From Macrothele yani (taxonomy: Eukaryota > Arthropoda > Arachnida > Araneae > Macrothelidae), in contig CM076995.1 in NCBI GenBank assembly GCA_039090855.1, positions 121,656,270-121,720,269 of the forward strand: a stretch of 64,000 bases of DNA, given 5' to 3'. The notes under the pieces are model-generated. The model had not been told where the DNA came from. It saw nothing but the letters and a program-made list of their open reading frames with translations, and made no database searches. Positions 23,036-34,233 of this stretch are shown one piece after another. A program made the translations under genes and the position numbers. Every line of letters begins with the position of its first letter. Positions within the stretch are counted from its first letter, which is position 1.

Positions 23036-23910
23036 GTTGTCAAAGGTCCTCTAAATAAAAAAAAAAATCCTCAAAACATCCAGAATATGCACAAACTGGT
23101 TGGGTTTTTCCCTTGTGGAATGAGGCACCATCCACATTCACAAGACCTGGTGCCATGTGACTTCCACCTATTCCCTGAAGTGAAAAACAACAACAACTTT
23201 GTGGTCATTGGTTTGCATCAAATACTGAACTGAACAATGCTGTGATTTGTATCCTGAACCACATGTCAAGGAAGAGCTTTGAACACACCTTTTGGAAGTA
23301 GATAGAAAGGTGGGACTGGTGCATTCAGGTAGAGGGAGTTTACTTCAAAAGTATGTTTACTGTATTACACTTTTGCCCGACGTAAAATCACACTTGTTAC
23401 TTTTTGAATGACCCTTGTATTTTTTCACTAGTAATATCATAACATTCCTGGGATAACTTTAATGGTCATCATCATCTGTTTCAGCTGGTGTGTTTCAGCA
23501 TGTTCCACATCAGTAGCTAAACAGGTCATCATTTTGAAGATGGGATGGATGACCTTACCAGCTGCAGTCCATTATTTGTTGGTGGAAAACCTGCCTGAGA
23601 GGTTTGAGTTTGTCATAGAAGCCAAAGAGTGATAGACATGGTATTGAGGTGTGCCCAAATATTTTTTTGGATGGTAGCACATTTTAATATCAGCCTTCAG
23701 TATCTAAAAAACAAATCTCTTTGTATTTGTGAAAGTTTCAACAGACTGATAAATAGTTACAAAATGAGGAAGTTGATTCAGAACTGCACAATTTTGTGAA
23801 TTTCTTGACAGTATTAAAATAATATACTTTTTCGATGTTTTTTTCTTTCTTTCCCCCTTTTTTAGTAAGATGTACATGTTACTAATTGCCTGTTTCCTTT
23901 TACATTTTAG

Positions 23911-24049
23911 GGAATAAGTACTGTACTTCCTTTTGTGAACGACAGACACGTGCATGTGCAACTGCAGGACTTAATTCTTCTGCTAACCAATGAATATCCA
24001 GCAAATGATTTGTTCACTGAGTCAGTGCAGGAGCAGTTATCAAAAATGG
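23911..24049 (+). CDS. NSUN2: NSUN2-like, third exon in window
   Basis: The acceptor is tacattttag and the donor is ATGG|gtaaag. The exon has 46 codons plus one base, so it ends in phase 1. The peptide starts GISTVLPFVNDR and continues with VHVQLQDLILLLTNEYPAND. This is the NSUN2 motif of a short Pro-Phe segment followed by (V)..(D)(I/L)..LLT.ENP. No stop or frameshift is present. The donor intron (24050-30297) holds a hAT-like MITE, a near full-length RTE and a Tc1 relic. Confidence 0.88.
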
Positions 24050-24283
24050 GTAAAGAGATTTGCTCAGTTAATACTTAATTTTCACCATACTTCATTGATA
24101 ACTTCAAAAAGGAAATTTTACGTTTGAGAGAAATAGTGATGTGCATTAAGTGTATCTCAATATCACTTTGTATAAGTGAAACTGTACTTGAAAATTTTGT
24201 GAGTTTAAATGAATTTTAATATGTAAGTGCATTTTTTCTTTACTTAATGTGACCATTTCACAAGTTAGAAGCTGAGCTGTAGT

Positions 24284-24545
24284 CAGGGGTGGATCCAGAA
24301 GGGGCGCAAGGGACACGTGCCCTCCTCTCAGGACCAAGGAAAAGCTTCGATTTGTTAAGGTTTAATAACAAATTGAATATTTTTTTGTGAACGAAAGTAT
24401 TACTTAAAAGTATATTACTTTCCTTAATTAATTGGAAGAATTTATAGACATACTAAGAACACTTCTTCATTTTGAGGTAAAATATCAGAAAGGTTATTCC
24501 TGACACTTGTGCCCTCCCCTCACAAAAATCCTGGATCTGCTCCTG
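24284..24545. mobile_element. hAT-like MITE, 262 bp
   Basis: It starts CAGGGGTGGATCCAGAAG and ends with CCTGGATCTGCTCCTG, an imperfect inverted repeat. The internal GTGCCCTCC motif is also mirrored near both ends. The flanks are gctgtagt (24276-24283) and gcttgtagt (24546-24554), an 8-bp duplication with one inserted base. It is non-coding. Confidence 0.7.
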
Positions 24546-24728
24546 GCTTGTAGTCCTTTAGGGATTCTGTATATTGTGGTTGAACAGAGCTTTTTCTGTT
24601 ATGATCTGACATTGTTCTCTTCTTATTAAGTAAATTAAGCTAACTCTTGAATTAATGTCTCTGATAGCAATTATTTTGGTTAAAAAGTGTTTATTTTATT
24701 AAAAACTCTAATATTACTTTCTTGTAAT

Positions 24729-27700
24729 TCATCATCATCATCATCATCATCATTGCCAACCATTATCAATCCACTGCTGGACGAAGGTCTCCCTAAGTTT
24801 CCTCCACAACGGTCTGTCTTGTGCCAGTCTCCTCCATGTCACCCCTGCATACTTTCGAATTTCATCCACCCATCTCCCATGTGGTCTTCTGGGTCTTTTC
24901 CTGTCCCTTGGAATCCAATCTAAAATTTCGGCTGTCCATCGATGATCTGTCCTTCTGGCAGTATGTCCAGCCCATTGCCATTTCAGGGATTTAACTCTGA
25001 TCATGATGTCTTCCACTCTTGTCATTTTTCGGATCCACGAGTTCCTCTTCTTATCTCTCCTGGTTACACCAAGTATGCACCTCTCCATGCTGCTTTGAGT
25101 TGTCTGCAGCCTTTGTATGTCTCTTTTAGTTAAGGTCCACGTCTCTGCACCATACGTAAGCACTGGAAGGATGCATTGATCAAACACTTTTCTTTTAAGA
25201 CATAATGGCATATTGCTCTTGAAAATTATGCTGTTTCTTCCAAAAGCTCTCCAGGCAAGTTTTGTATGCCGATTAATTTCTTCATCAATGTGACCCTCAC
25301 TTGATATCTGCTGTCCAAGATAAACGTACGTGTCTGTTATCTCCAGCTTTTCTCCATCAATCGATAAATCTTCATTTTTTGTAAAAGCATTGAACATCAC
25401 TTTTGTCTTCTGAAAGTTCATTTTTAATCCCACTTCTTTACTCTTGTCAGCAAGTTCCTGGATCATACTCTGCAGCTCTGATGGGCTAGTTGCAAAAATG
25501 ACTACGTCATCAGCAAAACGAAGGTGGATTAGATTATCTCCATTAATCTTTATCCCTTTGTTTTCCCAGTTCAGTGATTGAAAGACATTTTCCAATGTCG
25601 CATTAAAGAGCTTGGGAGATATGGTGTCACCTTGTCTCACTCCCTTTCCAATTTTTATGTGTGTTGTATTTTCAAACAGCCGAATCTTTGCACTTGCATT
25701 TTCATAGATGTTATTAATAATATTAATGTATGCATCTTCAATACCGCAGGATTTCAGAGCCATTGCAACTGCTGATGGTTTCACCGAATCAAAGGCTTTT
25801 TCATAATCGATAAAAGCCATGCACAATGGAAGTTCATATTCCCTCGCTCTTTCAATTAGTTCTCTCAGCACATGGATATGATCTATTGTGCCACTCCTGA
25901 ATCCAGCTTGTTCTCTCGGTTGAGCCATGTCCAGTGTTACCTTCAAGCGGTGTGAAAGAACTTTAGTGAAGATTTTATAAACTACTGATAGGAGGCTGAT
26001 AGGTCTGTAGTTTCCGAGATCCTCAATGTCACCTTTCTTATGTAGCAGGATCATTGTAGCGTTGTTCCAATCCTCAGGAATTTTCCCTTCATTAAGGCAT
26101 CGAGTGAAAATTTGGGCGAGTACTGTTTTGATTTCTCCACTTGCTTCTTGTATGATGTCTACAGTAATTCCATCTTCTCCTGGAGCTTTTCCCCGCTTCA
26201 TGTTCTTGATTGCATGTGCAACTTCTGCTGGAAGGACTGGAGGAACTCTGGTACTGGTATCTTTCATGATGTCTGGAGTGCATGTATAATCCCTTTCATA
26301 TAATTTGGAGTAGAAATCTTTCACTCATGTCAAAATTTCGCCTCTATTTCTTGTTACAGAACCATCTTCTTTTCTCAGTGCCATAATCTGTTTTTTTCCC
26401 TTACTGAGATGTCCCTTTGCTATCTTTAGGCTTTGGTTGTTTTCAATTGCTTTCCTCACTAGTTCACAGTTGAATTTTCTTACGTCTTGAGTGATACTTT
26501 TTCGTACTGTCTTGCATAGCTCTATATATTCCACTTTGGAAGTCACATCTTCTTCAGTTGTCCTCATCTCTCTTCTTTTTTGCATCAACATTTTCGTTTT
26601 TCCTGATAATTTATTTACATGCAACTTGTTCTTAGACCCAGCTAATTTTGTTGCTGTTTCCATAAGAGCTTTGGTTACTTTTCTGTTAACTTCAGAGATG
26701 TCCACTTCTTCCGATGGTAGGCCTTCTAAAGCAGAGAACCTGTTCTTCAGTTCCAACTTGAAGGTATTATGGTGTTTTTTAAGGTTGGTTATGTCAATAG
26801 ATTTTGTTTGTCTTATGAGCTTGCCACGTTCAAGTTTAGTGTTGAGGTGCATCTTACATCTCACCAATCTATGGTCACTACCTGTGTTGAACTTGTTTAG
26901 CACACTGCAGTCTTCTATGACGAATTTTTTGTTACACATAATAAAATCAATTTCACTTGTCGTCCCATTTGGATGTCTCCATGTCCATTTCCTGTGTGGC
27001 TTTTTCTTGAAGAAGGAGTTCAAGATGAAAAACCCTTCTGCCTCTGCAAACTCAATGAGAGTATTTCCACGCTGGTTTCTGTTGCCGTGACCGAATTTAC
27101 CTACTGAAGTTTCATTCTGTTGCCGTTGCCCTATTTTTGCATTGAAATCTCCCATAATTATTTTCAAGTGCTGCTTACTTTTATTATTTAGATGACAAAT
27201 TTCCTCATAAAATTTTTCAATTTCTTCTTCAGGATGACTTGTGGTGGGTGCATAAGTTTGAATAATCTGAGCCTGGTATCTTTTCGAGAGTTGGATAACA
27301 AGCCGTGCAGCTCTGTCAGAGGAACTTTCAACTTCTACAACTTTATCCTTCAGTTTCTTGTTTATTATAAATCCAACACCACTAGTTCTGCCAGTATCTG
27401 TCCCACGATAGTAGAAGAGATGTCCACTTTTCAGTTCGATGAGATCTTCTCCTTTTCTCCTTACCTCACTTAGCCCCACGATGTCCCACTTGATCCTTTG
27501 TAGTTCCTCTTCCAATTCAAGAAGCCTTGAATCAGAAGATAGGGAGCGTCCATTGTACGTTGCCAAGGTCAGCATCAGATGGCAGCCTAGTCCGGTCCTC
27601 CGGGGATTCTTAGCACCCTCTGCCTTCATGTCGCACTGGCCGCTGCCTTGGCCAGGTACATTCCAGCTGCCGGAGACTGAGGGCCAAGATTTAAGTTGTG

Positions 27701-27840
27701 GAGTCATTTTGGAGGGGTTTGGCCATAACTCACCACGCTGGCCAAGCGGGTTGGTGAGTGTGGGATAGAATTTCCTCTAATCCCGATGGTATAGTTATAC
27801 CGCTATTGGCGGTATAACTATACCATCGGGATTAGAGGAA
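24729..27840 (-). mobile_element. RTE copy, near full length, one nonsense codon, palindromic 5' end
   Basis: It runs from the (CAT)n tail (24729-24752) to a 5' terminal palindrome at about 27773-27840. The ORF is collinear with the intact copy at 7874-10828. Arms of about 32 bp around a short loop form the palindrome; the natural 5' UTR has only a 4-bp version of this hairpin. High similarity to the other long copies suggests recent insertion. Target duplication is not clear. Confidence 0.88.
24750..27707 (-). pseudogene. RTE endonuclease/reverse transcriptase with in-frame TGA
   Basis: Codons 1-460 (27707 down to 26328) carry the endonuclease with TYNGRS, SEVRRK, TYAPT, GDFN and GSDHRLV. 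The codon at 26325-26327 is TGA where the other copies have AGA (Arg, in ILTRVKDFYSK). The same frame continues for 524 codons with NYRPIS, DYEKAFD, GVRQGDTISP and FADDVVIFA. In-frame losses of two codons (FRSG..TIDH) and one Arg (RPRRPHGRW) are also visible. One base change separates the frame from being open. Confidence 0.9.
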
Positions 27841-29041
27841 TTATATAGTAATTATATATGTGTATATGCAATCAGATAAAAATAATATCAGTATTTAAAA
27901 AAAAACATCCTTTTTTGTCAAGAGTATATTTTTCATAAACTGTGTTGTCATGATGTCATTATTTAGTCATTAAGTCATGTTAGCAGCTTAAGAAAGCTTT
28001 GTTATGGTCTGAAATACAGCAATGTTTGATGAATATGAGGAAACATCTACAGGAGGATCAGAAATTTCTGATTATGTGATGTTTATTGCTTCAGAATATA
28101 TTTTTTCACATTTCAGAATAACTTTTTCTTGTGAGTGATTAATATTTCTTTCTTGGAAGCTAGTGCACAAAATGTTCCATATTTTTTATACTAGAAAAGA
28201 CCCATTATTATTTTCTGCTTGTTGTCAGTACTTTAAAAATTAAACTATCCCAACCAAACACACAACAGAATTACAGGTAGGTCTTGGTTTTGCTCTTAGC
28301 ACCACTTTCTGGCCAGGAAAAGACCAGTGATTTCAAGACTATCAAAAATTAGATGAAGGAATGGTTCAGTTTCTTGTTTAGTTACCTAAGAACTGAAAAT
28401 TCTATGCCAAGCTGTATTTTTGGCCAGCAGCAAAGAGGAGGTGACATGAGAACTCAGTGACATTCATCAGCATGAGGTTTATTCAACACAGAAATTTCTG
28501 CTACTTTCTTTGAAGAGAATAACTAACAGACAGCTTGAAATGCACACAGGAAATAAAATTTGTAATGAATTTGCATTACTGCAAAAGAAACTATGAAGTC
28601 CACAGCGCACTATGTGATAATGTAATTTTGTGGAATTTTAATTAGAATTTACTTTGTTGTGTTTTGAAATGTGGTATATTATTTTAGTATTGTGACTGAA
28701 TACACAAATATCTGCATTGAACAAATACAAGAGCTGTTAAATAGCAGTTCAAAGTATTTTTACATTACAAGTGTATGAAGACAAGTAATTTAACATTTAG
28801 AGATATAGAAATAATCCATTGGAATATAAGCTTTCATTCATTTTATAGTAAATGTGTTGAAGACTGCCAGTAAAAAGTTGCTATTGCTTTGTGAAAATTG
28901 TGGTACAGTGCTACTTTGGCATTTGTCCAGTGAAGTTATATGCGAAGATTTTTCTTGTTTCTCTCTCCCATCATTCACTCAGAATGAAACAAAAGTGAAT
29001 ATGTGTATAGATTTTTATAAATGAATGAAGAAATTCAGGTA
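27841..29041. other. Intron sequence, nothing recognised
   Basis: AT-rich sequence between the RTE and the Tc1 relic. No ORF, repeat or RNA gene could be supported. Confidence 0.4.
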
Positions 29042-30190
29042 GGGCAATTTATTGTACACATCCACCTAATATCATTTTGCTCCACCTTTTGCCTTCACAA
29101 CAGCAGCAAACACATGATGGCATGGACTGTACCAGGTATTGGAAATGTTTGGGTGGTATTGTGGGTCATGATTTCAGGACAGCCATACATTAAACACTGA
29201 GAGTTGCTGTGGGTGGGTTTCAGGCTTGAATAAATCTCTCCACTTAATTCAACAGATGCTCAATCGGGTTCAGATCTGGAGAGTAAGGAGGCCATTCGAT
29301 GTCTGAGAACTCACTGAAATGCGCCTCCAACCATTCCTTTGCCAAATGGAAGCAATGAGATGGGACATTGTCTTATTGAAAAAAGGCATCCCGCTGTGGT
29401 GAATTTATAGCATGAATGGGTGCAGATAGTTGAGTACAACAACATAACTCTGTGTGGTGATGATGGCCTCAGTAGGTACAAGGGGCCACAGGTGGCCCAT
29501 GTAAACATGCTTTAGAACATTACACCACATCTACCGCCCGTAGCACCTCAGCTTGACAGTTGGGAACCATTACCTTGTGTGGTCTTTCCTAATTCCCGTC
29601 ATATAGTTGGAACTTAGATTTGTTGGACAAGCTACCCATTTCCAATATTTCATGGATGATGTTCATCTACCTATTTTAGCCACACAGCCCAGTGACATGC
29701 TGTTAACAAGGGTACTCAATGTGGATGCTGGCTGCCATAGCTCAGTCATGCCGTCATATGCCAGTGGTTTTTGCACAAACTTTCATAAGTGCCCCCATTA
29801 TTGAATGTCAACATTATCCTCTCCACTGTGGTCCTCTTTTTCAACTTTGCAATGTGAGAGAAGTGGTCCTCACCTCAAACAAAATGCCAATAAATGGGTG
29901 GCTGCCATTTTTTGATGTAGTCCTGGGACAAACATGCGAAATTGCGGGTGTTCTGCAGTAGCAGAGATGAAGCCATTTTCAGTACTGCAGATGGGGAAGG
30001 TCTATATCTGCTACTGCCCATGATTCAACTTGTTCAGGTTACCATGTTTACCCACCATCACAGTCTTGGATGTGTTATGTAGGAGGTAAATCCTGACTTA
30101 TTTGTATCCTGCAGAGGTTTTCAGCTGGCTGCACATTATTGTGGTGAGATAGACAGATTTGTGGATGGTTTAGGTGTGTATAATAAATTG
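29042..30190 (-). mobile_element. Tc1-like relic
   Basis: Imperfect inverted ends (CAATTTATTGTACACATCC on the left; CAATTTATTATACACACC inverted on the right) suggest the limits. On the - strand a broken transposase reads QDNVPSH-like, LAKEWLEAHFSEFSDIEW and YSPDLNPIEHLLN between about 29400 and 29240. This is the C-terminal half of a Tc1-type DD34E protein. A TAA precedes the Asp-Asn motif. The region 29600-30190 holds only faint coding traces. The element is old. Confidence 0.65.
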
Positions 30191-30297
30191 ATCTTTCAGT
30201 GTATTAATACTTCAGTAGGATAGTTGGTTAAAATTACTTCACTTCATCACTGAATTACAGTAATATAATTCTTTTTCTTTTTTTTTTTTCTTTTCAG

Positions 30298-30337
30298 AAT
30301 CTGGTTGTGTCATTCTTATGTACACTGGGAACAGCTG
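30298..30337 (+). CDS. NSUN2: NSUN2-like, fourth exon in window (40-bp microexon)
   Basis: This very short exon follows a long pyrimidine tract and ttttcag, and ends at CTG|gtaagt. Two bases complete the codon split from the previous exon, then 12 codons follow with two bases left over. It reads ESGCVILMYTGNS, aligning with the family stretch of a small hydrophobic strand before the Cys-Gly-Trp motif (GS.V..YEP). It was missed by ORF length alone and was placed by splice signals and phase on both sides. The acceptor tract may be polymorphic because it contains a run of T. Confidence 0.78.
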
Positions 30338-30380
30338 GTAAGTTACCTGGTATTGAGAAATTTATATATATATATATGTA

Positions 30381-31632
30381 GTGCAATCAAAAAGTTCCGA
30401 GACTAGGTACGTAGCATGCCAACAGATGGCAGCACGTGGATGCATGAGCAGTGGTCAAAGGCAGTGACCTTCATGAACCATGGTACTGAGTGGCATCATT
30501 CTGTGAACATCTAGAGCTGTGCTACACGATATTTGGTGACCACGTGCAGAACACATCTGAGATTTTGGTATGGACTGCAAACTAGAGCAGCGAGCGAACA
30601 TCAAATTCTGCATCAAACACTGCAAATTAGGAACAGAGACGCATGAAATGTTGTGGCAGGCTTATGGCAATGAAGCAATGAGTCGTACAAGGTGTTTTGA
30701 GTGACACTCGTGCATCAAGAGCGGCAGAACGGCACTGGAAGACGACAAGAGGTCAAGGCGACCGTCCACAAGCAAAACCCCCCAAAATGTAGACAAAATT
30801 AGGGAACTGGTACATGAGGATCGTCGGAGAACCTTTCAGGACATTGCTACCATTGTCAATGTGTCATACAGAACAGTGCAAGAAATTCTGACGTTGGTTT
30901 TAAACATGCACTGCATTGGTGCAAAGTTTGTGCCAAAGATTCTGAACCCTGAACAGAAGGTGCTCCATGTCGAACTCTGTCAAGATCTTTGTCAGCAGGT
31001 GGTGAATGAACCAACGTTCCTGTCGCGGGTCATCACTGGGGACGAGACTTGGGTCTGTGGTTACGACCCGGAGACCAAACAACAGTTGTCACAGTGGAAG
31101 AGCCCGGCATCTCCACGACCGAAGAAGGCCTGACAGGCCCAGAGCGCAACTAAAAGCATGGTCATTGTGTTCTTCGACATTCGTCCCCCAGGGCCAGATT
31201 ATCATAGGGAGGACATTCGCCGCAAGCGACCTGAAATGTGGTGCAGGGACGATTTCCTGCTCCATCACGACAATGCAGCAGCTCACAGAATGTTAGCAAC
31301 ATGCCAGTTTTGCAGCTGCAACAGCATGACTACCCTTCCTTACCCGCCTTATTTGCTGGATTTGGCCCCCTGTGACTTCTTTCTGTTCTCAAACATGAAG
31401 CTCAAGGGTTGCCGTTTTGAGACCGTGGACGAGATCCAGCGTGAATTGCAGACGATGCTTGACATGATTCGCAAACAGGATTTCCAGGGAGCGTTTCAAC
31501 AGTGGCAAAAACTCTGGCAGCAGTGTATTGCTGCCCAAGGAGACTACTTTGAGGGAAATCATAGCCAGACTTAAGTAACATAAGTACTTTGTTGTATATC
31601 GGCCTAGTCTCAGAACTTTTTGATCGGACCTC

Positions 31633-31633
<1 letters not shown>
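30381..31633 (+). mobile_element. Mariner transposon, nearly intact
   Basis: TIRs share ATCAAAAAGTTC(C/T)GAGACTAGG and are flanked by TA (30379-30380 and 31634-31635). Length is 1.25 kb, normal for the family. It lies in the intron between the fourth and fifth NSUN2-like exons, in the same orientation as the gene. A (GT)n microsatellite follows it immediately. Confidence 0.88.
30570..31574 (+). pseudogene. Mariner transposase with two TGA codons
   Basis: The ATG at 30570 opens a single frame of 334 codons ending in TAA at 31574. It is broken only by TGA at 30702-30704 (expected Trp in the FEWH motif) and TGA at 31131-31133 (expected Arg, CGA). The N-terminal helix-turn-helix region includes SGRTALEDDKRSRRPSTS and FQDIATIVNVSYRTVQEIL. 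Catalytic motifs are ITGDETWV (first Asp), HHDNAAAH (second Asp) and LDLAPCDFFLF (third Asp); all three are present. The conserved SPDLAP reads LLDLAP here. Both stops are single transitions. Confidence 0.85.

Positions 31634-31635
<2 letters not shown>

Positions 31636-31683
<48 letters not shown>
31636..31683 (+). repeat. (GT)n microsatellite
   Basis: An uninterrupted run of about 23 GT units adjoins the mariner right end. Confidence 0.95.
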
Positions 31684-31685
<2 letters not shown>

Positions 31686-31689
31686 CTGT

Positions 31690-33240
31690 AGATACACAAT
31701 TTTTATTTTAATAGAAAATTAGTAAATGAACTGCTGAGAGTATCCTTGAAATAATTAGGTAGGGATTTAAATTCATGGTTGTAAAAAAATAGTAAGGCTA
31801 ATAATAATAGTGTGAAGCTACATGATTTAGAATTGTAGTACAGTGCCATCATGTATTACAGTTCTTCTAAATTTTTGTGAAATGGGTGTTTGTAAACATG
31901 AAAAAGCTGGATTCTCAGTCTTAATAAGGAAAAACTGATTTCGACTTCCCCCACTCCACCAAAAAATCACCCTGAGCTGTCAATTACTTCAAAAATTCCA
32001 CGGAATTGATAAAAGTACTTTCAAAAGACTTTCCAAAAATATACTTTTCTTGAGAGAATACTAGCACAATTCATTGTTCTTTCTTTTAAGTCAAGCTGGA
32101 TGAGGATACATTCTGTTTACCTTGTAAAGAAAATTTTCAAGTAGTGACAGATTCTAATTAAGAAGTATGTTTGCTATGACTTCCATCAAATAATTTATTT
32201 TGAAGTTACGTTAGTTCACTAAAAGCTCTTAGCAGTATTCATTATTTCATGCAGTTTCTTTTTTTCACATCATATATGTTGATAAGAATGTTTAGAAATG
32301 ATAATTATATGTATGACACTGTTTATCTGACTTACGTGGTGACTGTATTGCAAAACATGAATATTGCTATCTCTCATACAACCAGTGGTATTTTTTTTAT
32401 CAAGAACACTTAGTTTTACATCTTGTCTCAACATGTAAACTATTTCTCACAGCATAATGAAAGCGCACCCATATAAGCCCTATCACTCTCTGCATAAACT
32501 TCAGTAGATTCCTTCCCAGTGTGCTTGCATGAGATCAAAGACCTCCAGGTTTTTGCTTTTATTAGTTCAACAGTTTTCTAAAATGCTCTTAATGTCCAGA
32601 AGAAAACAGATTGTGTGTCTCTGTAGTTGTATAGATTAGATTTAGGTGGATGGATGAATTGATTAATCATAACTTAATTTACAAGTTAAAATAACCATAT
32701 TAGCAATAAAAATACTACCATTTTTCTTTCACAGCCTTTTAGACCACACTTTAAGGTTCAATTAAAAAAAGAAAGAAAAAAAGGGCCCTAGTAACCTCTA
32801 TACCTCACACCATAATACTCACTAAAATGAAGCCATGCCTTTGCACTTAATAATTTGTTAATGAAAAAAACCCAATTAAATTTTAGTCTCTTAATCTTAA
32901 ATGTAGGCAAGATTTATATAATTTTTTTTTCTGAAATGTACATAATTTATGATTAACATGTAAAAATTTGGTAGTGATATGTAGATTAGACACAAAATTA
33001 TGAATTTTTTTCTCAAATACTGCCTCTAAAAGCGGAGTCTTGGTAACATTTTTCTCGGTATGCAATTTTTCAAATCTTTGACATTTTATATCCCAGGAAC
33101 TATGTGGCTTGGAGAAGAAAAAAATTTATATGGATGGTGGTAGTAATAAGTAAAAAAAGTTTCTTGAAAATCTGAGTTGGTGGGTGTCATTCCAAAATTC
33201 AGCTGGGTGATCTGACATGAAATTGCCCTATAAATAGTTG
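31690..33240. other. Intron sequence, nothing recognised
   Basis: AT-rich sequence with homopolymer runs. I could support no gene or mobile element in it. Confidence 0.4.
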
Positions 33241-33249
33241 GGTTCAACC

Positions 33250-34000
33250 TAACGAAAGGATGGGAGTTGTTAAAAGGCATTAAAGGCATGAGTGAGAGCA
33301 GGATAAAATAAATAAAAACAAATGTTGGGGTAATCTATGGCAAGGAAGTGGCTGTAAAAGTGATAACAAAAATTCATAGCACAGCTGTATGACCTACTCT
33401 TTTATATGGGTCAGAAACTTGTGCAACTAGGAAACAAGAACTGGAAAAAAAAAAAAAAAAAGTAATGTGCAGATGGACGAAAAGGATGTCAAAAAAAGAG
33501 CATGGAAGAAATAAAGACATAAGGAAAGAGCTTGGATTTTGAAACATCAGTGAACAATTTAAGATAGTTATTTGGTGGGGCATGTGTGTAGAGAAGGGAG
33601 AGGAAGAACATGTAATTCGAAATGAAAGTGCCAGGAAATAGGAAGTCCAAGAAAAAGAATGTGCCGCCCCGGTGGCGCAGTGGTCTAAGGCGATGGCCTC
33701 TGATCATTCATCCAAAAGGGGTCCAGGTTTGAATCCCGGTGAGGCATGGATGTTGTGTTTGTCTTACGGCACTGGCTCTCTCCCTTACCTGGAACCAGTG
33801 ACCCTAAATTAGGGACGGGCGACTGCTTATAGCCCATTGAGTTGCTCATGGTGGTCGTTAAACCTCCAATAAAAAAAAAGAATGTGAAAAAAAAAAGGGG
33901 GTCAATGTAAGGGAAATTAAAGCAAAAAGAGAGTATGCCCAAGACAGAGAAAAGTGAAGACTTGTTTGTGGCAGATCCTTGGGCTGTCTGGGACTAAATA
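33250..34000 (+). mobile_element. LINE relic (RT C-terminal region)
   Basis: Translation in shifting frames gives RPTLLYGSETWATRK-like and MCRWTKRMSKKEHGRNKDIR segments. This is the part downstream of the reverse-transcriptase palm in many LINEs (LLYGSETW). Stops and an A-run at about 33445 break it. It is interrupted by the SINE at 33664. The clade is not determined; it is not the RTE family of the other copies. Confidence 0.5.
33664..33874 (+). mobile_element. tRNA-derived SINE
   Basis: The 5' end carries an internal Pol III promoter: A box TGGCGCAGTGG (an exact match to the consensus) and B box GGTTTGAATCC (one mismatch). The body includes TACGGCACTGGCTCTC and CCTAAATTAGGGACGGG, with an A-rich tail. 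A 12-bp target duplication AAAAAGAATGTG flanks it (33652-33663 and 33875-33886). It is inserted in a LINE relic. A second, shorter copy lies near 41313. SINEs use LINE machinery, but which partner is not shown here. Confidence 0.85.
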
Positions 34001-34233
34001 TGCCAAAAAGAAGACATCACTTTGGACTAAATGAAGCTCCAAATAGATAGAACTTGTATTATCAAGACCCATTTGTGTTTATTTCTCCTCTCATGCCATG
34101 AACAAAAGCCATGGAGGAAGTTTAGATCTTGCTTTAAAACTCAAGAGGAAAGGAAAATCAGCTGTTCCTGGTTAACAAAGAAGTTAGGGAAGAGCAATGA
34201 TCATCTATTGATTTTAAGGGTGAAGTATATATA

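Larger units (their letters stand above)
19994..23417 (+). mobile_element. Mariner-type element interrupted by a hAT-like element and expanded by a minisatellite
   Basis: TIRs gtgGGTCATgCAAAAAGTAAC and aagGGTCATtCAAAAAGTAAC (inverted on the right) are flanked by TA at 19992-19993 and 23418-23419. Transposase remains include MDLKLEQRSAPKF near 21970, a CSGRPSTS motif near 22147, VGSIDDIVRNHLGYRKV near 22260 and DLVPCDFHLFPEVK near 23145 (third Asp region). Subtracting the nested element (about 1.8 kb) and the repeat (about 0.4 kb) leaves about 1.25 kb, normal for mariner. The coding region is heavily broken. Confidence 0.85.

Noticed and set aside
26491..27090. Long + strand ORF of 199 codons, and a similar one at 9558-10211
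   Set aside because: Both lie opposite the RTE coding strand and are the same shadow frame in two copies of the element.
33664..33740. Functional tRNA gene
   Set aside because: A and B boxes are present, but the acceptor stem does not close and a SINE body with target duplication follows.
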